A stretch of 64,000 nucleotides of DNA from Flavobacteriales bacterium (lineage in GTDB: Bacteria; Bacteroidota; Bacteroidia; Flavobacteriales_E; Vicingaceae), in NCBI GenBank assembly GCA_020635795.1, contig JACJZD010000003.1:124001-188000 (forward strand). The letters run 5' to 3'. Below, piece by piece: positions 51,234-60,401 of this stretch (within the stretch, counting starts at the first letter, position 1; every line of letters begins with the position of its first letter). The notes under the pieces were generated by a model that saw only the letters and a program-made list of their open reading frames with translations, ran no database searches and was not told the origin of the DNA. A program made the position numbers and the translations under genes.

Positions 51234-52619
51234 TTATTTAAGCTCTGCAAAATATTTGAAAAACAATGGAATGGTTTCAATACCTTTTAAGTAATTGAAT
51301 ATGCCATAATGCTCATTTGGAGAATGGATTGCATCCGAATCTAAACCAAAGCCCATTAATACCGATTTTAAACCTAATTCTTGCTCGAATAAAGCAACAA
51401 TAGGAATACTACCACCGCTACGAACTGGAATTGGTGATTTCCCAAAAGTTTCTTCCATTGCTTTTTTAGCAGCAACATAGCCGTTAAAATCAATTGGCGT
51501 TACATAAGGAGTCCCGCCGTGGTGAGGTGTTACTTTTACTTTAACCGATTTTGGAGCAATGTTTTCAAAATGTTTGGTAAACAATTCCGTTATTTCATCA
51601 GAAATTTGGTGAGGAACCAAACGCATGGATATTTTAGCATAAGCTTTTGATGGTAAAACTGTTTTAGCACCTTCGCCAATGTAGCCACCCCAAATTCCGT
51701 TTACATCTAATGTTGGACGAATGGAAACACGTTCTAAACTGCTGTAACCTTTTTCCCCTTGAACAGCTGCAATTTCTAACGATTTTAAATATGTTTCGTC
51801 AGAAATAGGTGCTTTTGCCATTTCAGCACGTTCGGCAGCACTTAATTCTTCCACTTTATCATAAAAACCAGGAATGGTAATGTGATTGTCTTCGTCGGTT
51901 AACGAAGCAATCATTTTAGTTAAGGTATTGATAGGGTTTGCAACTGCTCCACCATATAATCCTGAGTGTAAATCACGGTTTGGACCAGTAACTTCAACTT
52001 CTAAATAACTTAAACCTCTTAAACCAGTAGTTATAGAAGGTACATCGTTGGCAATAATACCAGTATCGGAAATAACGATAACATCAGCCTTTAATTTGGC
52101 TTTGTTTTGTTTTACAAATGTGCCAAGATTTTCAGAACCAACTTCTTCTTCACCCTCAATCATAAACTTAACGTTGCATGGCAAAGTGTTGGTTTTCATC
52201 ATCAACTCAAATGCCTTAACGTGCATATACATTTGTCCTTTATCGTCGCAAGCACCACGAGCAAAAATAGCTCCGTCAGGGTGTAAGTCTGTTTTTTTGA
52301 TTACGGGCTCAAATGGAGGACTAGTCCATAGTTCGATAGGGTCGGCAGGTTGAACATCGTAATGTCCGTAAACCAAAACAGTTGGTAGTTTTGCGTCAAT
52401 AATTTTATCGGCATATACAATTGGGTAGCCAGCAGTTTCGCAAATATCTACGTTATCAGCACCAGCTTCAATTAATCGTTTTTTTACTTCTTCAGCAGTT
52501 TTTACTACATCATTTTTATAAGCTTTATCGGCACTTACCGATGGTATTTTTAACAAATCAATCAATTCGTTAATAAAACGTTCTTTGTTTTGTTGAATGT
52601 AGTTTTGAATGGTATTCAT
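51234..52619 (-). CDS. M20-family dipeptidase
   Basis: 461 residues. Zinc-site motifs VYGHYDVQP and DKGQMYMH are present, together with EGEEEVGSENLG (catalytic glutamate) and a peptidase dimerisation domain from about 200 to 350. Belongs to the cytosolic dipeptidase group of M20 (CNDP-like). It overlaps the long frame of the next lipoprotein, though not its preferred start, and follows gpmI by 28 bp on the same strand. Confidence 0.92.
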   Translation of the reverse strand: MNTIQNYIQQNKERFINELIDLLKIPSVSADKAYKNDVVKTAEEVKKRLIEAGADNVDICETAGYPIVYADKIIDAKLPTVLVYGHYDVQPADPIELWTSPPFEPVIKKTDLHPDGAIFARGACDDKGQMYMHVKAFELMMKTNTLPCNVKFMIEGEEEVGSENLGTFVKQNKAKLKADVIVISDTGIIANDVPSITTGLRGLSYLEVEVTGPNRDLHSGLYGGAVANPINTLTKMIASLTDEDNHITIPGFYDKVEELSAAERAEMAKAPISDETYLKSLEIAAVQGEKGYSSLERVSIRPTLDVNGIWGGYIGEGAKTVLPSKAYAKISMRLVPHQISDEITELFTKHFENIAPKSVKVKVTPHHGGTPYVTPIDFNGYVAAKKAMEETFGKSPIPVRSGGSIPIVALFEQELGLKSVLMGFGLDSDAIHSPNEHYGIFNYLKGIETIPLFFKYFAELK

Positions 52620-52647
52620 ATCTTATTTTGTATGTTTTTTAAAGAAA

Positions 52648-54168
52648 CTAAATTAAACATTCTCCATCCATTTCTGCTGATGGTTGAATATTTAATAATT
52701 TTAAAATGGTAGGAGCAACATCAGCCAGTTTACCATCTTTTATTTTTTTGTAATCGTTATCAATTAAAATGCAAGGAACTAAATTCGTTGAATGGGCAGT
52801 GTTTGGGCTACCATCATCATTTATCGCAAAATCGGCATTACCGTGGTCGGCAATAATAATAAACGAATAGCCTTTTTCTAAACCTAATTTAACAATGCGT
52901 TCTGCCGAATTATCAACCTTTTCTACTGCTTTTATAATGGCTTCGTAAACGCCTGTGTGCCCAACCATATCAGGATTGGCAAAGTTTAAACAGATAAAAT
53001 CGGTTTCGGCTTTTTCAATTTCAGTTAAAATGGAAGTGGTTACTTCTTCAGCACTCATTTCTGGTTGTAAATCGTAAGTTGCCACCTTTGGTGAATTCAC
53101 TAAAATTCGTTTTTCGCCAATAAAGGGTTTTTCTCGTCCACCCGAAAAGAAAAAAGTAACGTGTGGATATTTCTCGGTTTCGGCAATTCTAATTTGAGTT
53201 TTATTGTTTTTTTCTAACACCTCACCCAATGTATTGGTTAAATTATCTTTGTCGTAAAGTATGTGTATATTTTTAAAGGTTTTGTCGTAATTTGTCATGG
53301 TTACGTAATACAACGGCAAGGTGTTCATGTTGTATTCGTGCATGTCTTGTTGGGTAAGCACGGTTGTAATTTCTCGGCAACGGTCCGTTCTAAAATTAAA
53401 ACAAATCACCACATCGTTTGGTTGTATAATTCCAATTGGATTGTTGTTAGCGTCAACTTTTATCAATGGTTTGATGAATTCGTCGGTAACATTGTTTTGG
53501 TAAGATGTTTTTACATTTTCAATTAAATTGGCTGATTTTTCACCTTCTCCATGAACCATTAAATCGTAGGCTAATTTAACACGCTCCCAACGGTTGTCTC
53601 TGTCCATGGCATAATACCTGCCGACAACTGTAGCCAATTTACAATTGGTGTTTTGTATGTTTTTTTCCAAAATTTCGATAAAACCTAAACCACTTTTTGG
53701 GTCGCAATCTCTACCATCGGTAAACGCATGAATAAAAGCATTAGGCACTTGATGTTGATTGGCTAATTCACACAATTTATACAAATGGTTTTGGTGTGAA
53801 TGGATTCCGCCGTCGGAGACCAAGCCTAAAAAATGAACATTCACTTTGTTTGTTTTGGCATAATTAAACGCCGCTAACAATTCTTCATTTTTTGCAATGG
53901 TATTTTCGGTAACAGCTTTGTTAATTTTTGCAAAATCTTGGTAAACCACTCGTCCTGCACCAATGTTTAAATGACCAACCTCTGAATTACCCATTTGACC
54001 ATCAGGCAAACCAACAAAACCACCAAACGTTTTTAAATAGGAGTGAGGGTATTTTTCTAAACAACTGTCGTAAAAAGGAGTATTTGCATTATAAATGGCG
54101 TCCGATTTAGTTTTGTTACCACAACCCCAGCCATCAAGAATTAATAAAGCTACTTTTTTGTTGTTCAT
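52648..54168 (-). CDS. gpmI: 2,3-bisphosphoglycerate-independent phosphoglycerate mutase
   Basis: 506 residues, full length for the alkaline-phosphatase-superfamily enzyme that interconverts 3- and 2-phosphoglycerate in glycolysis using two manganese ions. Metal-binding Asp12 in LILDGWGCG, the phosphorylated Ser62 in GQMGNSEVGHLNIG, AFTDGRDCDPKSG, RYYAMDRDNRWER and IIIADHGNAD are all present. It heads the minus-strand group with the dipeptidase and lipoprotein. Confidence 0.96.
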   Translation of the reverse strand: MNNKKVALLILDGWGCGNKTKSDAIYNANTPFYDSCLEKYPHSYLKTFGGFVGLPDGQMGNSEVGHLNIGAGRVVYQDFAKINKAVTENTIAKNEELLAAFNYAKTNKVNVHFLGLVSDGGIHSHQNHLYKLCELANQHQVPNAFIHAFTDGRDCDPKSGLGFIEILEKNIQNTNCKLATVVGRYYAMDRDNRWERVKLAYDLMVHGEGEKSANLIENVKTSYQNNVTDEFIKPLIKVDANNNPIGIIQPNDVVICFNFRTDRCREITTVLTQQDMHEYNMNTLPLYYVTMTNYDKTFKNIHILYDKDNLTNTLGEVLEKNNKTQIRIAETEKYPHVTFFFSGGREKPFIGEKRILVNSPKVATYDLQPEMSAEEVTTSILTEIEKAETDFICLNFANPDMVGHTGVYEAIIKAVEKVDNSAERIVKLGLEKGYSFIIIADHGNADFAINDDGSPNTAHSTNLVPCILIDNDYKKIKDGKLADVAPTILKLLNIQPSAEMDGECLI

Positions 54169-54275
54169 ATTGCAAAAAATTAAAGTTTTACAAAGTTAAA
54201 CATTACAATAAGTAGTGAAGAATATTAAATCATAATAATTTATTACCTTAGCTTAAAATATTATTATACAATAAG

Positions 54276-56891
54276 ATGAGGCTACTATACACGTTTTTTC
54301 TACTTACAATAACAACTTTTGTTTATTCCCAAAAATCGGTTCATCAAGAACAGTTGGAGTATTACAACAGTTTGGGTAATGCTGATGCCAATTACTATGA
54401 GCAAAATACTAAAGCTGCTATAAAACCTGCCACCAATAAGGCAACGTGTAATTTAAATAAAGTGGTTTACGGGTGGCATCCTTATTGGGTTGGAAATGCC
54501 TATTTAAATTACGATTGGAATTTGTTAAGCCACATGTCATTTTTTAGTTATGAGGTAGATGCAGCAACAGGAAATGCAAACTCAACACATGGTTGGGCAA
54601 CAAGTGCAGCTGTAACTGCAGCATTGGCTTCAGGAAATACCAAAGTTACTTTGTGTGTAACATTGTTTTCTAGTCATGCTACATTTTTTGCAAGCCCAAC
54701 AGCCAAACAAACCTTAATTACCAATTTAATTAATCTCGTACAGTCGAGAGGTGCACATGGTGTAAATATTGATTTTGAAGGTTTACCAGCTTCACAAAAA
54801 ACCAATTTTGCCAATTTTATGGTTGATTTAGCCAATCAGTTTCATGCTGCTATTCCTGGCTCGGATGTGAGTACGGTGTTGTATGCGGTTGATTGGAACA
54901 ATGTGTTTGATTTTGCTATCATGTCGAATGCAGTAGATAAATTTATTGTAATGGGTTACGATTATTATTGGACAGGAAGTACTACTGCTGGTCCAAACGA
55001 TCCACTTTATCATTACTCAACAACCTACAATTACAATTTATCAAAATCAATTACCTACTATTTAAATAAAGGTTGTCCATCAAATAAGCTTATTATGGGA
55101 TTGCCTTATTATGGTAGAGAGTGGCCAACATCAAGTACAACAGTTCCATCGGGTGCAACAGCAAATGGGGTGGCTCGGTTTTACAACGATGTAAAAGATA
55201 ATCTAAACGGTTATTATTCAGCAGGAAATCATCAACAAGAAGTAGATAGTTATTCTGATGTTTTTGTCTTTAACAATGGCGGTACACGACAATGTTTTAT
55301 TACACTTGAAGATAATTTTTACAAACGTTTAGACCACATCAACAATACTGGTATTGGTGGTATGGGCATTTGGGCGTTGGGTTACGATGACGGGTACAAT
55401 CAGTTTTGGGATGGTTTAAATGATTACATGACCAATTGTTATGTTTCGCCTTGTTCAGGAATTATACATGATTTTGGAGGTCCAACCAAGAATTATAACG
55501 ATAACGAAAACTATACGTGGACCATTGCTCCAACAGGAGCTTCGAGCATTAATTTAACGTTTACATCGTTTGATGTGGAAACCAATTTCGATTATTTATA
55601 CATTTATGATGGACCAACAACTGCCTCGCCACAATTAGCAGGAAGTCCTTTTACAGGAACTACTTTTCCTCCTGTTTTTAATTCATCAACAGGGGCAATT
55701 ACTTTTAGGTTTACATCGGATGGAGCTACAACAAAACCAGGTTTTAATGCCAATTATTATTGCATACAAGACACCATAAAACCTACCACAGCAATAGCTG
55801 CAACTTCAAATCCTGAATACGATGATTTTACGAGCAACTTTACCGACGCCGATAATGTTGGTGGCAGTGGAGTAAAACATCGTTTTTATCAAGTAACAGA
55901 TTTTGATGGGGTTAGTTGGTTATCAAACGAGCAAAATGGATTTTTTAATTTTCAGGGTAGTTCAACCGCTTTAACTTGGACTGAGGTTTCTGGTAGTTGG
56001 AGTACAAATGCTTTTGGTTATGCGCAATTGGACGAGAGTAATGGGAATACCAACTCTTACGCTTCATGCAATCAGAATAATGCCACTAAATATTTATATA
56101 ACTACAAGTTTAATATTACAAGTATAGCAGCAAATAAACGAACAGGGTTTCATTACATGTGCGATGATGCTAGTTTAACCAATCGTGGTAATTCGTATTT
56201 TGTTTGGTTCAGACAAAACGATTCAAAACTTCAGTTTTATAAAGTAGTTAACGATACCTTTTCTTTAAAGAAAGAAGTTCCATTTACATTTAACACCTCC
56301 CAAAATTATGATGTAAAGGTTGTTTACGATAAAACGAATGGGCAAACCGATGTTTATGTTAACGATGTGTTTATTAGTTCATGGGCAGATGTTAGCCCGT
56401 TAACAGCAGGTAATTATATTTCGTTGCGTACAGGAAATTGCGCCACAGCATTTAACGATGTTATGGTGTATAAAAACAGAACAGCTTCGGCGTTAATTAC
56501 AGTAGGGCAAAACCCAACCGACGATATTCGGTACGAAGGAACACCAGCAGGTAGAATTAATTCGATAGTTATTGATAGTGCTTACAATGTTTCGGTAGTC
56601 AATACCGAATTTGTAAATGTTGATTTTTTAACTTCAATTAGTGAAACCAATATTGGAGGTATTAAAGTTTACCCTAATCCTGCAATTAAGGCGTTAACCA
56701 TTGAGTTGGACGAGTTGTTGCAAAACGGAGTGCTTAATATTAAAGATGTTTCGGGTAAAATGGTGCTTTCTCAACAATTAAGCAATACCAATAAATTAAC
56801 TGTACCAATAAGCCATTTGGCAAAAGGGGTTTATTTATTAGAAATTACCAGTGATTTGGGTAAACAACAGCTGAAGTTTATTAAGGAGTAG
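54276..56891 (+). CDS. secreted GH18 glycosidase with CUB domain and type IX sorting domain
   Basis: 871 residues with a signal peptide (about 1-18, FVYSQ). Residues about 62-390 form a GH18 barrel, with VYGWHPYWVG at the start and the active-site region HGVNIDFEG, where Asp166 and the acid Glu168 are kept but the first acidic position of the DxxDxDxE motif is histidine and the second asparagine. A CUB domain (about 393-495) and a jelly-roll-like LamG-type stretch follow. The last 70 residues (VYPNPAIKALTIELD..., GVYLLEITS) form a sorting domain. It probably acts on peptidoglycan or chitin-type sugars outside the cell. Confidence 0.88.
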   Translation: MRLLYTFFLLTITTFVYSQKSVHQEQLEYYNSLGNADANYYEQNTKAAIKPATNKATCNLNKVVYGWHPYWVGNAYLNYDWNLLSHMSFFSYEVDAATGNANSTHGWATSAAVTAALASGNTKVTLCVTLFSSHATFFASPTAKQTLITNLINLVQSRGAHGVNIDFEGLPASQKTNFANFMVDLANQFHAAIPGSDVSTVLYAVDWNNVFDFAIMSNAVDKFIVMGYDYYWTGSTTAGPNDPLYHYSTTYNYNLSKSITYYLNKGCPSNKLIMGLPYYGREWPTSSTTVPSGATANGVARFYNDVKDNLNGYYSAGNHQQEVDSYSDVFVFNNGGTRQCFITLEDNFYKRLDHINNTGIGGMGIWALGYDDGYNQFWDGLNDYMTNCYVSPCSGIIHDFGGPTKNYNDNENYTWTIAPTGASSINLTFTSFDVETNFDYLYIYDGPTTASPQLAGSPFTGTTFPPVFNSSTGAITFRFTSDGATTKPGFNANYYCIQDTIKPTTAIAATSNPEYDDFTSNFTDADNVGGSGVKHRFYQVTDFDGVSWLSNEQNGFFNFQGSSTALTWTEVSGSWSTNAFGYAQLDESNGNTNSYASCNQNNATKYLYNYKFNITSIAANKRTGFHYMCDDASLTNRGNSYFVWFRQNDSKLQFYKVVNDTFSLKKEVPFTFNTSQNYDVKVVYDKTNGQTDVYVNDVFISSWADVSPLTAGNYISLRTGNCATAFNDVMVYKNRTASALITVGQNPTDDIRYEGTPAGRINSIVIDSAYNVSVVNTEFVNVDFLTSISETNIGGIKVYPNPAIKALTIELDELLQNGVLNIKDVSGKMVLSQQLSNTNKLTVPISHLAKGVYLLEITSDLGKQQLKFIKE

Positions 56892-56900
56892 TTTTAGAAT

Positions 56901-56971
56901 TTATAACGTTTAGGCTAAAAAGCGTTGCCATCCCGAAGGCTGACTATGATTTTTAGTTATTGTTGTATGCC
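56901..56971. repeat. attC-like hairpin downstream of the 143-residue gene
   Basis: Boxes TTATAAC (56901-56907), CTAAAAA (56915-56921), TTTTTAG (56950-56956) and GTTGTATGCC (56962-56971). The two inner boxes pair perfectly over 7 bp and a small GCC/GGC stem lies at the tip. Outer AAC and GTT sit where R boxes would be. Weaker than the 33-kb site. Confidence 0.35.
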
Positions 56972-56978
56972 GTTTTTT

Positions 56979-57410
56979 TTATTTCAATTTCAATATTTTC
57001 TTGATTGAAGGTTCGTCCACTCGTATAATTCTTAAAATCTGCGCGGCTCGCGTTTTGTTCTTTTTTTTAGTCTTGTCAAATTCGTCCATTAATCCCGTCT
57101 CCCAAAGTCTCTCATTAACAGTCATACCATCAAGTCCAATAATGTCTCTGACTTTTTCAATCGTTAGTTCTTCCTGAATTTTGTGCAATACGTATTCACA
57201 AGCTTCTGTTTCTGTCGTGAATGTCCGTGTAGAATGTTTTTCACCACGTTCTCTGTAATAGACTTCATATTCAATCATGTAATTTCCCTTTTTTACAGTC
57301 AATGCGATTTTGTCGTTGTCGTCAGTCGAACCGAAAAGTCCGTGCAGATAATATCTATCGTCAGAAACGCCTAATTTATTAAGTTCGCTATTTAATTCTT
57401 CAATCGTCAT
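56979..57410 (-). CDS. orphan 143-residue protein of unknown function
   Basis: 143 residues, no signal peptide, strongly charged. The start MTIEELNSELNKLGVSDDRY, KGNYMIEYEVYYRERGEK and a lysine-rich tail (KTKKKNKTRAAQILRIIRV, then KILKLK) are visible. The layout, an alpha/beta domain with a basic C-terminal helix, occurs in small accessory genes but I do not assign a family. Its base composition (segments such as GCGCGGCTCGCG) differs from the neighbouring A/T-rich genes. It lies between a hairpin-bearing 3' flank (56901-56971) and a long non-coding tract, consistent with an acquired gene. Confidence 0.68.
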   Translation of the reverse strand: MTIEELNSELNKLGVSDDRYYLHGLFGSTDDNDKIALTVKKGNYMIEYEVYYRERGEKHSTRTFTTETEACEYVLHKIQEELTIEKVRDIIGLDGMTVNERLWETGLMDEFDKTKKKNKTRAAQILRIIRVDEPSIKKILKLK

Positions 57411-57655
57411 TTTTTTAATGGGGACAACGCCACAATATGTTGCGTTTTTAGTTGTTTAAGACTACCAAAGTAATGAAATTTTGTAAAAACCCCATTTAGC
57501 AGAGAAGGAAATAAGTAAAAATAAAACTTAAAAATCCCTACAAGCAAAGTTGAAATTTGCCACCAACAAGTACGCACCTACAAAATGAATGGAGCAAACC
57601 ACCTAAGCCGCAAAAAGCAGAACAGTTAGCAACAAAAAAATGCAATATATTGAAT

Positions 57656-57664
57656 GTTAGGTGC
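57656..57664. repeat. left inverted repeat of the 57.7-58.1 kb unit
   Basis: GTTAGGTGC, exact inverse of GCACCTAAC at 58052-58060. A matching CACCTAA lies at 57600-57606, so a 65-bp attC-sized pairing is also possible. Confidence 0.65.
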
Positions 57665-58051
57665 TTTTATTTTAAAGCCAACGCCTCAAAATCCGAAGGG
57701 GAAAAAGTAAATAAGTAACGGGTAGGAGTGTAGCAGAAAAGCAGCTTAAAGGTCAGCCCGAAAGAGAGAGAAACTACGAGCATAGCAGCAATACCACAGG
57801 AGCAACAGAGCGTAAAAAAAGTTGGTTAGCTTACCAATAGGAAAAATAGTGCAAACTGTTTGCTACAAACTTTTAGAAACCACCAAAAGCAAACGCTATC
57901 GAAAACTGTAAGCCATAAGTAACTAAACTATTTTTGCGTAAAGAAAGCAGAGAAGAATCATCATCTCTCGCTCCGAAAGTATCAGATAAAGGGCTTTTCT
58001 TTTTTTAAGGAAGTGACAAAGTTAAAAAACTAAAGAAGAGAATAAGAAATT

Positions 58052-58060
58052 GCACCTAAC
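58052..58060. repeat. right inverted repeat of the 57.7-58.1 kb unit
   Basis: GCACCTAAC followed by ATC and then the 28-bp palindrome, the same order and spacing as at 38532-38571. Confidence 0.65.
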
Positions 58061-58063
58061 ATC

Positions 58064-58091
58064 CGAATAAAGTGCATATGCACTTTATTCG
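58064..58091. repeat. 28-bp perfect palindrome, copy 2
   Basis: Arms CGAATAA and TTATTCG identical to copy 1 (38544-38571) enclose a different but also perfect 14-bp palindromic core, AGTGCATATGCACT. Flanks CTAACATC on the left and CACTAT on the right are the same as in copy 1. Confidence 0.85.
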
Positions 58092-58130
58092 CACTATGTG
58101 TATATCTCAAATTTAATCATGTTATTCCAA

Positions 58131-59021
58131 TTATTTCGTTTGATCTGGTTGAAATGTTTTTGGATCGATACCCATGGGGTTATACACTGCAGGGCAAGAT
58201 GTAGAGCCTTTCTTTAAGAACATGAAACGTATTTTTATAAATACTGGTCGATGTCTGGTATTAAAATAATCGTGGGTTGAAACAATGTGGTTAAACGGGT
58301 ATAGTGCCAAAATAGGAGTTTCTATCATTGGCATAATAATCAATCGTTTGTTGGTTTTTATCCCAAATCCAAAAAAGTAGTGCATTTCACCAATTAACGA
58401 GTTGGTAAATTTTTGTTCTTGTGTTGGTATTACTCCTCCACCATCACGAGAAGTGATAATTAAATAATCGAGATTAAGTCCAATTCCGTTTACAAAAAAT
58501 GTTTTGTCGTTTCTATCGTAACGATATCCGAGATTAAAATTACCCGATAAACCGTGGTCGCTAAATGTACCACGAGTAGCACTTGTACCCAAAACTACAT
58601 CGTTTATTTTACTGGTATGTGTAAAGTTTTCGCCACCACGGAACCATTTGTACGATAACCCATAATCCATGTAGTTAATAAATCGTTTGCCAGTCATTCT
58701 AAATTTACCTACTTCTAAAAAAGGACCAAATTGAGTGGTAAAACTTTTTGCAAAAGTATTTTTTGGTTGTGCGGCATAAAAATCAGAATATCTCGCTCCT
58801 GTAATGCTATCGGTGCTTTCAATGGTTTCTGTAACTCTGCTGTATGGCATCATGTAAGTTGCCCCAACACCAAAAAACCAACCTTTGTCGAGTATGTCAT
58901 CATTTGTTCGGTATAGTCCCCCCGATTTATTTCCAGGTCCATAAGTTTGTGCATTTAGTAAAACAATGCTTAACATACCAACAAAAAAAGTAAGTGTTTT
59001 TATAAAGTTGTGTTTCATCAT
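58131..59021 (-). CDS. hypothetical outer-membrane protein
   Basis: Tandem ATGs at 59021 and 59018 are preferred over the longer frame to 59048, because they give a clean signal peptide (MKHNFIKTLTFFVGMLSIVLLNAQ cut after LLNAQ). The mature ~270 residues alternate polar and hydrophobic strands (GWFFGVGATYMMPYSRV, FGPFLEVGKFRMTGKRFINY), as in an outer-membrane barrel. No named family recognised. It is last in a minus-strand group with the MATE gene, 30 bp downstream of it. Confidence 0.75.
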   Translation of the reverse strand: MMKHNFIKTLTFFVGMLSIVLLNAQTYGPGNKSGGLYRTNDDILDKGWFFGVGATYMMPYSRVTETIESTDSITGARYSDFYAAQPKNTFAKSFTTQFGPFLEVGKFRMTGKRFINYMDYGLSYKWFRGGENFTHTSKINDVVLGTSATRGTFSDHGLSGNFNLGYRYDRNDKTFFVNGIGLNLDYLIITSRDGGGVIPTQEQKFTNSLIGEMHYFFGFGIKTNKRLIIMPMIETPILALYPFNHIVSTHDYFNTRHRPVFIKIRFMFLKKGSTSCPAVYNPMGIDPKTFQPDQTK

Positions 59022-59051
59022 AGTGTAAATATAATAACTATCTATCAACGA

Positions 59052-60383
59052 TTATATTTCTTTTTTAGTCCAATTCCCAAATTTTAAATAGAGAAAAGAG
59101 AACAAGCCTAAAAACCCAAAATAGATAAATTCGGAAGCCCAAACCACAGGTAAACTCGATTGCAAAGTAATAGCGATGTAATATGCCGAACTGATGTAAA
59201 TGGCAATATTGGTTCCTTCAATTAGCATGGAAGTTTTGGTGTTTCCTGTGCCTGTTACACCATTAAATAAGATAAAGGAAATGCAAAAGAAAAACATGGT
59301 AAAATTAATAACATGCAAGGTGCTGGTAGTCTGCGAAATGAGTTCGGGATTATTGGTGTAAAAACTCACTAAAAATTCTGGTATAAAATAGCTTATGGCT
59401 GATAACACAAACGTAAAACCTAAGCTCATGAATATTATTTTTTTAATTAAGGTAAACACTTCATTGCTTCTGCCTTCACCAATTAAGTTACTTACAAGCG
59501 AGTTGGTAGCATTGCTAAAACCAAATAACGGAATCATTAAAACCATGTAAATGCTTCTAACAATGTGTGAAATGGCTAGTTCGGTTTCGCCCATTTTTTC
59601 AATAATCATAAAAAAGATAAACCACGAGCTTAACGACATAAAGTTTTGTAGCATAATGGGGCTACTTACATTAAATAGTCGTTTAAAAATATCGAAATTG
59701 AAAGCCTGAAACTTGAATAAATTGTATTGTGTCAAATCAATGTTCTTTAAGGTGTAAACAACAATAAACACAAAAGCAAAAAGTTCGGATATTACTGATG
59801 CTAAAGCCGCTCCTTTAACTCCCATAGGTTCAAAACCAAAATGACCAAATATTAAAATGTAATCTAACACTACATTTATTAACATCATTAAAATGGTAAC
59901 ATAACTTAAAATTCGGGTTTTGGTAATGCCTACATAAAATGCAATAAACGCAAAATTTAAAAAGGCAAACAACACACCCCACATTCGAGTATTAATATAT
60001 TCGTTGGCGAGTGTTTTAATGTTTTCAGATTGGGTAATGAGGTCGAAAAAATTGGCTGAAAAAATTTGAACAAGAAAAAATAAAAGAAATGCAAAAGGTA
60101 TAATAAAATAAAAGGTATGGTCGAGCACACGACCAATTTGCGAATAATTTTTCTCACCATTTCTACGGGCAATAATAATTTGTGCACCTGTGGTAAACCC
60201 CATCCCCGTAATTATCATTACAAAATAAAAAATACCAGCATTACCTGCAGCTCCTAAAGCAGCATTACTAACTTGGCCTAAAAATGCAGTATCGGTAACA
60301 TTAACTACATTTTGGGCAATACCACTAATAATGATTGGAAAAGCAATTTTCCAGATGGATTTGTATGTAATGATGTTTGACAT
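59052..60383 (-). CDS. MATE-family efflux transporter
   Basis: 443 residues, 12 membrane helices in two six-helix bundles. The start (WKIAFPIIISGIAQNVVNVTDTAFLGQV) and NVVLDYILIFGHFGFEPMGVKGAALASV match the MATE family, exporting cationic drugs or metabolites with sodium or protons. The substrate is not predictable. rsmD ends 18 bp upstream, so the group is probably cotranscribed. Confidence 0.9.
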   Translation of the reverse strand: MSNIITYKSIWKIAFPIIISGIAQNVVNVTDTAFLGQVSNAALGAAGNAGIFYFVMIITGMGFTTGAQIIIARRNGEKNYSQIGRVLDHTFYFIIPFAFLLFFLVQIFSANFFDLITQSENIKTLANEYINTRMWGVLFAFLNFAFIAFYVGITKTRILSYVTILMMLINVVLDYILIFGHFGFEPMGVKGAALASVISELFAFVFIVVYTLKNIDLTQYNLFKFQAFNFDIFKRLFNVSSPIMLQNFMSLSSWFIFFMIIEKMGETELAISHIVRSIYMVLMIPLFGFSNATNSLVSNLIGEGRSNEVFTLIKKIIFMSLGFTFVLSAISYFIPEFLVSFYTNNPELISQTTSTLHVINFTMFFFCISFILFNGVTGTGNTKTSMLIEGTNIAIYISSAYYIAITLQSSLPVVWASEFIYFGFLGLFSFLYLKFGNWTKKEI

Positions 60384-60401
60384 AAAGGGTTTAACTCAAC
60401 A

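Larger units (their letters stand above)
57411..58130. other. 720-bp non-coding accessory tract
   Basis: No credible reading frame in either strand. The longest starts (for example at 57655) end within 20 codons. The plus strand is markedly A-rich and T-poor. In 57721-57820, 44 of 100 bases are A and 10 are T. It contains the inverted-repeat pair 57656-57664/58052-58060 and the palindrome at 58064-58091. A short imperfect palindrome AACGC-ACA-TGT-GCGTT lies at 57426-57446, upstream of the 143-residue gene. Confidence 0.7.

Noticed and set aside
57655..57711. Short start-codon frame in the non-coding tract
   Set aside because: Only 18 codons from the inverted-repeat box and no ribosome-binding site. 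Considered chance.
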